Of a DNA stretch of 64,000 nucleotides, positions 18,710 through 26,153 are shown piece by piece (position 1 is the stretch's first letter; each line of letters starts with the position of its first letter). The position numbers and the translations under genes are program-made. A model generated the notes under the pieces. It saw only the letters and a list, made by a program, of their open reading frames with translations. It ran no database searches and had not been told where the DNA came from. The stretch comes from Arenibacter sp. F26102 (GTDB taxonomy: Bacteria; Bacteroidota; Bacteroidia; Flavobacteriales; Flavobacteriaceae). Location: positions 337,388-401,387 of the forward strand of contig NZ_JALKBC010000006.1 in the NCBI RefSeq assembly GCF_023015865.1. The letters run 5' to 3'.

Positions 18710-19372
18710 TCATCGAACTATGGTAAGAGGCACTTCTTTAGATTTATTGGACCTATTAAATAAATGGCCTACCCCCAACACTATCAAGCCCAAAACCAAA
18801 ATCGCTGCTACACCCAATACAATGACCCCTATACTGGACGAAAAAAAACTAGCCTCATTTTTGCCTACTTCCACGAATTGATTTCCATCTACCGCCAATG
18901 AGAGGGTGTGATCATTGGCATTATTCAAAACAAAACGTTCTTTGTTAAATCCCTCCTTTAAAAGGATTAAGGCGCTTTGATTTTGGTGGATGTCCTTAAA
19001 AATAGTATTTGTAAGCAACACCGAATTTATATCTGAGGGAATATCAAAGACTTCGTAAACCACCATGGTTTCATGACCAAGTTTTACCGCCCCATTCCCG
19101 AAAGAAATATCCTCTCCACTATTGAAACTGATATGAAGGTTGTTTTTAATATGCTCCAACACCATTTGCTGAAACTCCTCTGGAGATTGATAAGGTGTTT
19201 CAGAAAAATGGGTTCGTATTTCCTGTTGAAAAGCGGTTAACGATGCGCTTATCTGTAATACCCAACTGTTATTCCCCTTTTCGACCAGCATAGTGGTGGA
19301 AACATTGGGATTGTGGGCAAAACTTGCCATTGAAAACCCCAAAGCGAAAAGCACTAACATGTATTTTTTCAT
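18710..19372 (-). CDS. Exported membrane-anchored protein of unknown function
   Basis: Not confidently recognised. The 220-residue product has a signal peptide (MKKYMLVLFALGFSMASFAH), an ectodomain starting NPNVSTTMLVEKGNNSWVLQ, and a C-terminal membrane helix at about 177-199 (SSIGVIVLGVAAILVLGLIV) with a basic cytoplasmic tail. The start just after the signal recalls small flavobacterial DUF6702-like exported proteins, but the match is weak. It stands between YHYH protein 3 and DUF3500 on the same strand. Cleavage would leave a type I membrane protein with its domain outside the cytoplasm. The 296 bp between it and DUF3500 shows nothing convincing. Confidence 0.7.
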   Translation of the reverse strand: MKKYMLVLFALGFSMASFAHNPNVSTTMLVEKGNNSWVLQISASLTAFQQEIRTHFSETPYQSPEEFQQMVLEHIKNNLHISFNSGEDISFGNGAVKLGHETMVVYEVFDIPSDINSVLLTNTIFKDIHQNQSALILLKEGFNKERFVLNNANDHTLSLAVDGNQFVEVGKNEASFFSSSIGVIVLGVAAILVLGLIVLGVGHLFNRSNKSKEVPLTIVR

Positions 19373-19470
19373 CTGTTTATATTTTTTTGTTTAAAAAATC
19401 TATTGGAATAAGCCATATCTCGCTCCTACTGGCATACCAATCTGGTCAAGACTCTTTTTTAGCATTATTT

Positions 19471-20478
19471 TCAATTGACGTAAGCTCCCTTTAAACCATT
19501 TATAAAATTATTATTGCCGGCTGCGTCTACATGATAATGATATCCTCTAGTGTTATCCGTATGCCCCCTTAATTCATCCAAGCCTGAAGGACTATCGCCA
19601 TTGGCATCTTCCAAAGCATAAATTCCAATTCCGTCCAAGGCGTAACCGATCAAAGTTGCATGCCCATCGTCTTGGGCTATTTGTGTCCCGAATCCTGTAG
19701 CTGCATGGTAGTGGTAACCCTGATGTACATTAATATGTCCACCAGCATCATCAAAAGGAGCAAGGGTGTATGCCCCAAGTATATTATCCACAGGTGCCGG
19801 AGCAGAAAATTCAATCCCGTTCAAAGCTACTCCACGAGTCGAAGGTGCAGTATTGCCTGCTCCCGGAGGCCCTCCTCCAGCGGTAGTAAATAAAGTTGGA
19901 CTCGCCTGTATTACCGGCGTTACTGGTATTACCCAGGTCTGACTTAAGTCAGTAATATAAGAAGGAAGGCATTCTACGCAGAAGTTCTCATATTCGGCGC
20001 CCACATTTGGGTTGGCAGCATTCTCACAATCTTCTTCCGTATCGGTTACATATATATCTCCATTGGTATCATATAATAGCCAATTGGTATCGTTGTAAAA
20101 TGTCGCCAAATTTTCAACAAAGGCACCATCCACATCATAAACTTCCCCGCCTTCCAGCCATATGCCACCTGCCTCTGCATCGTCGGCAATATTGTCCGGA
20201 CACCAAGGTCCCATATCGTGATCTGCGGCCAAACTGGAGGTAACAATTTGATAGCAATCCGTTTCGGTGCCATCTGAAAGTGTACAAGGAATAGTTGTAA
20301 TCGTAACCGATCCATCTGCCGTATAAAAGTAGGATGGTTCAACATTTACAACAGCGGTATCATCCACTGTATCACCATCATCCGTGCCATCCGTAGTACC
20401 CCCACTATCATTGCTACAGCTGAGGCATGACATGAGGAGCGCGGTACCTACAATTAAATATGAAAATTTATTCGACAT
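19471..20478 (-). CDS. YHYH-domain lipoprotein 3, cysteine-rich variant
   Basis: The longest of the three YHYH proteins (335 residues). It has a lipoprotein signal (CLSC, Cys21), an Asp/Thr/Gly linker, then a region of about 130 residues not present in the other two, with six cysteines (65, 75, 93, 151, 167, 170, including CVEC). The YHYH part follows: RGVALNGIEFSAP, GGHINVHQGYHYH (YHYH 255-258), GHATLIGYALDGIGIYALED, LDELRGH and GYHYH (313-316). The final half is thus a canonical domain, and the cysteine-rich insert may add disulfides or metal binding. An EF-hand gene lies 35 bp upstream, so the two are probably co-transcribed. Confidence 0.87.
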   Translation of the reverse strand: MSNKFSYLIVGTALLMSCLSCSNDSGGTTDGTDDGDTVDDTAVVNVEPSYFYTADGSVTITTIPCTLSDGTETDCYQIVTSSLAADHDMGPWCPDNIADDAEAGGIWLEGGEVYDVDGAFVENLATFYNDTNWLLYDTNGDIYVTDTEEDCENAANPNVGAEYENFCVECLPSYITDLSQTWVIPVTPVIQASPTLFTTAGGGPPGAGNTAPSTRGVALNGIEFSAPAPVDNILGAYTLAPFDDAGGHINVHQGYHYHAATGFGTQIAQDDGHATLIGYALDGIGIYALEDANGDSPSGLDELRGHTDNTRGYHYHVDAAGNNNFINGLKGAYVN

Positions 20479-20513
20479 AGTTTCAGTTTTATAATTACAC
20501 TTAAGTTCTTTAC

Positions 20514-20804
20514 CTAATCACGTTTACGTCCTTTTGGTTTTGGTGCTTTCTCCAACTCCTCTTTAGAGATGTAACCATCCTCATCCGTATCTATCTTGGC
20601 GAAATCATCTTTGATAGGACCTTTTAATTCTTCTTTGGATAATTTCCCATCCTCATCCTTGTCCATTTCCTTAAAAATTTCATCTACGGATGGAGGCTCT
20701 TTTTGTCCTTTCCCGCCTTGAGACTGTTGTGCACTAAGGTTAGCGCTAAAAAATAAGGTTACCATTGCGGTTAACACTGCCGATTTTACTATCATTTTTT
20801 TCAT
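20514..20804 (-). CDS. Exported EF-hand calcium-binding protein
   Basis: The ATG at 20804 gives 96 residues with a conventional signal peptide (cleavage near NLSAQ, residue 26); an ATG seven codons upstream is possible. Two complete EF-hand loops are seen: DKDEDGKLSKEE (48-59) and DTDEDGYISKEE (72-83), each with acidic residues at positions 1, 3, 5 and 12. The tail is basic (KPKGRKRD). It is the first gene of the minus-strand YHYH block and lies 190 bp from the divergent LytS-type kinase. Calcium binding outside the cytoplasm is well supported; its partner, perhaps YHYH protein 3, is inference. Confidence 0.88.
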   Translation of the reverse strand: MKKMIVKSAVLTAMVTLFFSANLSAQQSQGGKGQKEPPSVDEIFKEMDKDEDGKLSKEELKGPIKDDFAKIDTDEDGYISKEELEKAPKPKGRKRD

Positions 20805-20994
20805 AGTTATTGTTTTTAAATTCATTCTTTGGACTACAAAGATGGCCCATGGTTGAATACCAAATGGCTTCTTTCAGTGAACCTACACAGGTTTTAAGCG
20901 AATTAAGTGATAGCTCCGGTGAACTTCAAATTATGAAGGGCTTGGATAGCCTATTTTTACATTGTGATGAAAATTAATTCCTTTAATTTGTACC

Positions 20995-22026
20995 ATGGAC
21001 AGAACAAAACGATTTCTTTTTCACACGGTATTATGGCTAGCCGTTTGGCTCATGGCCTGGTTGCTTATGACAGATGATGCGCTCTTTGCCAAAAAGAACG
21101 CACCCTCTTTTCTTCTGCAAATTGTGGTCATTGCCGTTCTGATCTATTACACGGCGCCCGCACTTTTGTTCAAAAAAAAATATGTACCCTTTATATTGAT
21201 CTCCTTGGCCCTGATCGTTTTCTGCGCAGCAATGATTTCTGATCATTTTGTAGAACTGATTTCAGGTCAACCACCTCGCCAGGCAGGTCCACCACCTCAC
21301 ATGCGCCCCAGGGTACCGCCCCAATTTCTGATCCACTTTTTGATATTGTCCATTGCCTATGTACTGGCCACTTTTGTGGAAACATTTTTGTTTGCACAAA
21401 AGAAGGAAGAAGAAAATATTAGGAACAAAAATGAAAATTTACAGACTGAACTAAAACTACTGAAATCGCAGATCAACCCACATTTTTTGTTCAATTCCCT
21501 AAACAATATTTATGCGCTTTCGGTTACCAATTCGGACAAGACCCAGCAGGGGATCAGTACCCTTTCCAACATGTTGCGCTATGTTTTGTACGAATGTGAA
21601 CAAGCTTATGTTCCATTAGGCAAGGAGGTCGATTATATAAAGGACTATTTGGCCATGTACGTCTTAAAAAGCAGTAAAACCTATCCCATACAAACGAAAT
21701 TTCAAATAAATAATGATGTTGTACAGGTAGCCCCCATGCTTTTCATTCCCTTTGTTGAAAATGCTCTAAAACACGGTAATCTAGAAAAGATAACGGATGC
21801 TTTTTTAAAAATAAGTATCATTTCCGACGACAAAAACATCGATTTTGAAATTGAAAACAGCATCCCTAAGGAATCGATGCAAAAAGACAAAATTGGAGGA
21901 ATAGGCCTGGAAAACGTAAAGAAAAGATTGGAAATACTATATCCTAAAAAGCATACTTTAAAGATCCAAAAAGAATTAACTACTTTTAAGGTTCAACTAC
22001 ACATAGATCTGAATGGGGACCATTAA
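20995..22026 (+). CDS. LytS-type sensor histidine kinase
   Basis: Membrane histidine kinase of the LytS/YehU type (His_kinase plus HATPase). The 343-residue product has four hydrophobic segments in residues 1-130, with a Pro/Arg-rich loop (GQPPRQAGPPPHMRPRVPPQ) before the fourth, then a helical linker. The phosphoacceptor motif is QINPHFLFNSLNNIYAL with His163. The ATP-binding region has PFVENALKHG and GGIGLENVKKRL. Its stop overlaps the start of the LytTR regulator by 14 bp, so the two are translationally coupled. It is divergent from the YHYH block, which makes that block a plausible target. The stimulus is unknown. Confidence 0.94.
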   Translation: MDRTKRFLFHTVLWLAVWLMAWLLMTDDALFAKKNAPSFLLQIVVIAVLIYYTAPALLFKKKYVPFILISLALIVFCAAMISDHFVELISGQPPRQAGPPPHMRPRVPPQFLIHFLILSIAYVLATFVETFLFAQKKEEENIRNKNENLQTELKLLKSQINPHFLFNSLNNIYALSVTNSDKTQQGISTLSNMLRYVLYECEQAYVPLGKEVDYIKDYLAMYVLKSSKTYPIQTKFQINNDVVQVAPMLFIPFVENALKHGNLEKITDAFLKISIISDDKNIDFEIENSIPKESMQKDKIGGIGLENVKKRLEILYPKKHTLKIQKELTTFKVQLHIDLNGDH

Positions 22027-22690
22027 ATGTTTAATCGTAGACGATGAGGAGTTGGCACGAAGCCTCCTCAAAACCTATGTTGCAAAAGTGAATTTTTTGG
22101 AATTGGTGGCCGATTTCGAAAATCCCTTGGACGCCATAAAGGTGCTTAAGGAACAAAAAATAGATCTACTGCTGCTGGACATACAAATGCCCGAAATTAA
22201 AGGTACAGAGTTTGCAAAAATGATTTCACCCGATACCCAGGTCATCTTTACAACTGCATACTCGGAATACGCCTTGGAAGGCTTTGAACTAAATGCCATA
22301 GATTATCTCTTAAAGCCCATAACTTTTGAACGCTTTCTAAAGGCTGTCAACAAAATTAAAACGGACACTGAACAAGATACTTCAGAGGATACAATAATCG
22401 TTAAATCGGGCTATGACCTGCATAAAATAAAGTTCGATTCCATTCTTTACATTGAGAGCGATAGCGAATATGTCATTTATCACACCCTGCAAGGAAAGAT
22501 CATGAGCAACCAGAGCCTTACAGCTTTGGAAAAAAGACTGCCAAAGGAATTGTTCATGAGGGTACACAGGTCCTATATCGTTAATAAGAAAAAAGTGAGT
22601 GCCCTGAAGGGGAAGGATGTGTTTATTGAAAAAGTGGCCATTCCAGTTAGCGCCAGCTATTTCGATTCGGTAAAAAGCAACCTGTTTTAG
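22013..22690 (+). CDS. LytTR-family response regulator
   Basis: DNA-binding response regulator partner of the overlapping kinase. The 225-residue product has a receiver domain (about 1-120, acidic pocket VDDEE at 9-13, phosphoacceptor Asp56 in LLLLDIQMP, conserved Lys in LLKPITFERFLKAV) and a LytTR DNA-binding domain (about 130-225, with LYIESDSEYVIYHT and MRVHRSYIVNKKKV). It ends only 24 bp before the convergent GH30 gene, and no terminator is evident between them. LytTR proteins usually bind paired direct repeats; none was found convincingly in the 20805-20994 spacer. Confidence 0.95.
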   Translation: MGTIKCLIVDDEELARSLLKTYVAKVNFLELVADFENPLDAIKVLKEQKIDLLLLDIQMPEIKGTEFAKMISPDTQVIFTTAYSEYALEGFELNAIDYLLKPITFERFLKAVNKIKTDTEQDTSEDTIIVKSGYDLHKIKFDSILYIESDSEYVIYHTLQGKIMSNQSLTALEKRLPKELFMRVHRSYIVNKKKVSALKGKDVFIEKVAIPVSASYFDSVKSNLF

Positions 22691-22714
22691 CTATCCAACC
22701 TTATATCCTTGTAT

Positions 22715-24310
22715 TCATTCCTCGGCATCAAAAACCATGGTTGTCACCGATTTTCCAAGTACCCCGATCGAGTTCTTTTTTGAAAAGCCCTTGTCCATTT
22801 TGCGTAGGTTAAAGGATTCGTTGGTTATATAGCTATTCATCCTAGTTTCTGCAGGATATGCCATATTCAGCCTTAAATCGATGGCCTTTTCCCTTTGGTT
22901 TACTACCACAACCACTATACTCTTATCCTGATTTTTATAGGCTGATATCAAAACCCCATCCTTTAAGTTGTCCTCCTCATTGATACCTTTGTAGTCAACA
23001 AAAACCCTTTTTGCACCTGGCCTAACGAATCTAGAGTAATTGCCCAAGGCCCATAGCAATTTGGAGTCGAAATAATTGCCGTCCTCAGTGTCCTTGTCCA
23101 CATAAATAAGTCCGTCCTTAAAATCGTATGGACTCATGGCCAACCACCAATGCCAGGCACTCGCATTGGCAATGGTTAGATCGGCATGGATAAGACGGGC
23201 CACATAAAGTGCCGTCTGCATGCCCAAATCCCGACCTTTTCCCTTTATTTCCTCATTGTTCTCCAAAATGCAGTATTCGCTCATCCAATACTCCAATGAA
23301 GGATATTTTAGCAATTTTTCCGCCATTCGCTGTCTTTCACTTTTAAGTTTTTGAATATCCCAAGTTGTAAAATAACTATGTGCTGCAACCTTTGGGGCCA
23401 CCGATTTTAAATTGGCTAAATAGTTGGGACTCTCTGGACTAAAAAAAGTTTCAATTTGGTTGCTTCTGTTATTATGCTTTTCTTTTTCCCCTGTTAAATA
23501 GCCTATAGCCCCGGCCTCCGTAAGCTCTATTTTGGTATCTATTTTCTGCTGGATAAAAACGGAATCGATTACCTTGGTGGCATCTGCCAATTCGTTATTG
23601 TTCCAAGGCGAACCTTCCTGCCCGCCTTTCCATTCCCACTGGGGCTCATTGAACGGACTTATGTAATCAAAATCAATGGATAGGCTATCCCTAAAATGGT
23701 GAACAAAATTGGCCAAGAACACCCCATAATCAACATACTTATCCTTGGATAAATTAGCCGCCAATCCGTCCTCGGAATGCGCCTTATTGTTCTTGGTCAT
23801 TTGTATGGGCGGACTGTTCACAAAAGCTATGAATTCTTCTACATCTCGTTCTTTTGCCGCCTGTAGAAACCATTGTTGTCCTGCTTGCTTTCGCCAATCA
23901 TATCTCCCATTGTCCTGTAAAAAGCCTTCCGCCCTTCTCCAAGGATCCTTTATCCCACTTTCGCTGCCTTGGGCTGCACTACCTGCACCAATATTAAAGC
24001 GCCAGGCCGATAGCCCAATTCCTTTTGGGGATCCATTTGTATGGTTTTCCAGACTAAACAACCAATCGGCCATTTGTTGTTTTTTATTATCTGGCCATAG
24101 GCCCGTATACTGCGCCGCCCATGCATCGGAAGCTGCGAAATTGTGAATGGTCTGATATTCCTTATCAATTGAAATATCTACCTTGACTACATCATTCCTT
24201 TGCGAAAAAGAAAAATGGCACACAAGTACAGCAAAGGCTAAAATGATATTAAATTCGGCTTTAAAATATTTAAGGGATTGATCAGCCGTTAATAATTTAC
24301 TTCTATTCAT
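22715..24310 (-). CDS. GH30-family glycoside hydrolase, exported
   Basis: Retaining endo- or exo-glycosidase of family GH30 (clan A TIM barrel plus small beta domain). The 531-residue product has a signal peptide (hydrophobic stretch about 20-36, ending SFSQ). The acid/base is Glu222 in ISPFNEPQWEW and the nucleophile Glu345 in YWMSEYCIL. NFAASDAWAAQY near 57-68 corresponds to the first barrel strand, and the C-terminal beta domain shows VVVVVNQREKAIDL. GH30 includes xylanases, beta-1,6-glucanases, beta-1,6-galactanases and fucosidases, so specificity is open. It follows a sulfatase gene by 17 bp and is probably in one operon with it. Confidence 0.9.
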   Translation of the reverse strand: MNRSKLLTADQSLKYFKAEFNIILAFAVLVCHFSFSQRNDVVKVDISIDKEYQTIHNFAASDAWAAQYTGLWPDNKKQQMADWLFSLENHTNGSPKGIGLSAWRFNIGAGSAAQGSESGIKDPWRRAEGFLQDNGRYDWRKQAGQQWFLQAAKERDVEEFIAFVNSPPIQMTKNNKAHSEDGLAANLSKDKYVDYGVFLANFVHHFRDSLSIDFDYISPFNEPQWEWKGGQEGSPWNNNELADATKVIDSVFIQQKIDTKIELTEAGAIGYLTGEKEKHNNRSNQIETFFSPESPNYLANLKSVAPKVAAHSYFTTWDIQKLKSERQRMAEKLLKYPSLEYWMSEYCILENNEEIKGKGRDLGMQTALYVARLIHADLTIANASAWHWWLAMSPYDFKDGLIYVDKDTEDGNYFDSKLLWALGNYSRFVRPGAKRVFVDYKGINEEDNLKDGVLISAYKNQDKSIVVVVVNQREKAIDLRLNMAYPAETRMNSYITNESFNLRKMDKGFSKKNSIGVLGKSVTTMVFDAEE

Positions 24311-24327
24311 AATGCCTCTCTAACCGT

Positions 24328-25755
24328 TTATTTAAATTGAAATTCCTTGGAAGGCGTTCTACTATTATTTAATTGCACTATGAGTTCTTTGGCCTTTTTG
24401 GGGAAGTCCTTAATAACATTCCTAGTTTCACTGGGATCTTCCTCCAAGTTATAGAGCTCATAATCTCCCGCTTCGTTTACGTTATACCTAATTAATTTCC
24501 AAATTCCAGCCAATAAGGCTTGTCTGCCTCCGCGTTCATGGAATTCCCAATACAAGTAATCATGTTCCTTTTGGTTCTTTTTACCAAGTAGCGTCGGCAA
24601 AAAGGATATACCATCTATTTCCGATTCCACTTTTATATCCAAAAGATCGGCAATGGTAGGCAGGACGTCCCAAAAGGCAGAAATATGGTCCGATTTTGTG
24701 TTTTTTTCAATTTTATTAGGCCAACTCGCTATCATAGGCACACGAATTCCACCCTCGTATAAATCGCGTTTGTAACCCCTGTAAATAGCATTGCTATCAA
24801 AGTAATCCGGGTCCGCACCACCTTCCTTATGTGGTCCGTTATCCGAAGTAAATATAATAATGGTATTGTCTCTTAATCCAAGACTTTCTATCTTCTGCAT
24901 GATCTCCCCAACTTGGTCGTCCAATACATTTATCATTGCTGCAAAAGCAGCATGGGGAAATTCTTGAGATCCATAGGGGCCTTTTCTATATTTGGGTCCA
25001 TCATCAACTCCCTTGTATGGACTTTCCGGCTCCAAAGTACCCTTATATTTATCCATATAGGTGCTAGGTGCCGCAAGTTCTGCGTGAGGCAATATAGAGG
25101 GATAGTATAGAAAAAAGGGACTGTCTTTATTTTCATCGATAAAGTCAAGCGCTTTTTTATGGATCAAATTGGGGGCATATTCGCCAGTAGCTTTCCCCTT
25201 GTTCCCTTTCAAAACAGCTTTTTCACCATCGTCCCATAAAAAATAGGGGTAGTAATTATGCGCCAAAGATTGATTGATAAAGCCGTAAAAATGGTCAAAT
25301 CCTTGATTTAAGGGGTCTCCTTCAGTCGTAACATATCCCATACCCCACTTCCCAAAGGCCCCTGTGGTATATCCTTTTTCTTTTAAAACCTCTGCCATTG
25401 TTACACTTTCGGAAGGCAAAGGCACAGGCTTATTCCCCCTAATTGGTGTATGCCCAGTATGCTGCCCCGTCATCAATGCGGATCGGGAAGGAGCACAGAC
25501 CGTTGACCCGGAATAATGATGGGTAAAAATCATACCTTGTTCTGCCAGCTTATCAATGTTCGGTGTTGAAAATTTCTTTTGGCCAAAACAACTTAAATCA
25601 CCATACCCCAGATCATCGGCAAGGATGTAAATGATGTTGGGCTTTTGCAAATCGCGTACTATTTTATGTGTGTCCTGAGCTCTGCCTACGAAGGCCAACA
25701 ATGGGATAAAAAACAGGAGTGGTATTTTTTTTCTGATGGTTCTTAATCGATTCAT
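24328..25755 (-). CDS. Formylglycine-dependent sulfatase, secreted type
   Basis: The 475-residue arylsulfatase-like enzyme has a cleavable signal peptide (LLAFVGRAQ) and no lipobox. Metal ligands are in YILADDLGYGD (Asp47/48), and the formylglycine site is STVCAPSRSALMTG with Cys87. A second metal-site block is FTSDNGPHKEGGADPDYF. The C-terminal subdomain has YLYWEFHERGGRQALLAGIW. It is closely similar over its whole length to the sulfatase at 27867-29351, but that one is lipid-anchored, so the two paralogues may act in different places. GH30 follows on the same strand. Its mRNA start lies in the 25756-25924 spacer or upstream of the terminator-like hairpin. Confidence 0.94.
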   Translation of the reverse strand: MNRLRTIRKKIPLLFFIPLLAFVGRAQDTHKIVRDLQKPNIIYILADDLGYGDLSCFGQKKFSTPNIDKLAEQGMIFTHHYSGSTVCAPSRSALMTGQHTGHTPIRGNKPVPLPSESVTMAEVLKEKGYTTGAFGKWGMGYVTTEGDPLNQGFDHFYGFINQSLAHNYYPYFLWDDGEKAVLKGNKGKATGEYAPNLIHKKALDFIDENKDSPFFLYYPSILPHAELAAPSTYMDKYKGTLEPESPYKGVDDGPKYRKGPYGSQEFPHAAFAAMINVLDDQVGEIMQKIESLGLRDNTIIIFTSDNGPHKEGGADPDYFDSNAIYRGYKRDLYEGGIRVPMIASWPNKIEKNTKSDHISAFWDVLPTIADLLDIKVESEIDGISFLPTLLGKKNQKEHDYLYWEFHERGGRQALLAGIWKLIRYNVNEAGDYELYNLEEDPSETRNVIKDFPKKAKELIVQLNNSRTPSKEFQFK

Positions 25756-25924
25756 CTTTTATGGATTTAATTTGATCATTGAATAATTAGTTTTCAGAAG
25801 TAATATACAATGACAATTAATCATTGTGAATTCTTTTGGAATATTAATTTAACGTTTGTTCCCATGTGCTGGCCCAACTAATTGCTTGTAACAAAAAATG
25901 GCCATGGTAAATTATATAAAACAT

Positions 25925-25954
25925 AAAGGGGCCTCCAAACACAGAAGTCCCTTT
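25925..25954 (-). terminator. Possible terminator ending the SusCD2-sulfatase unit
   Basis: On the minus strand the outer stem is AAAGGG/CCCTTT, with a CTTC/GGAG inner stem separated by small bulges and a loop of about seven bases. A T-rich stretch (TGTTTTATATAATTT) follows, not a clean T-run. It lies after the decayed sulfatase tail and before the sulfatase-GH30 pair. The rest of 25756-25924 shows nothing else. Confidence 0.4.
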
Positions 25955-26001
25955 TGCAATTAAAAAACTAACTACCAACAATTTTTATTCTGTATTAAAA
26001 C

Positions 26002-26134
26002 AAGTGCCTTTATCTAAGGTAAACACCTTTGAAGGCGTATCGGCTTCTCCAAAAAATAATTCTTAACTCGGCTACTACCTCCGGATAATCTATTGCAGGA
26101 TTATTCTCTTCGCCCAAGTAGGTATCAAGTAAAG
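26002..26134 (-). pseudogene. Decayed C-terminal tail of a sulfatase gene
   Basis: About 130 bp here align with 27881-28012, the C-terminal coding end of the lipoprotein sulfatase, at well over 80% identity by eye, with identical runs such as CTACTACCTCCGGATAATCT. Translated, the remnant keeps DTYLGEENN and DYPEVVAE, matching DADLGEEND and DYPEVVAE. It then loses frame through a one-base insertion before the position of the original EEARTPSEV end. No sulfatase N-terminus or active site exists nearby in this frame. It lies 19 bp beyond the stop of the adjacent intact sulfatase, so it is the scar of a duplication or replacement in the locus. Confidence 0.8.
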
Positions 26135-26153
26135 CCAACATTCTATACCTATT

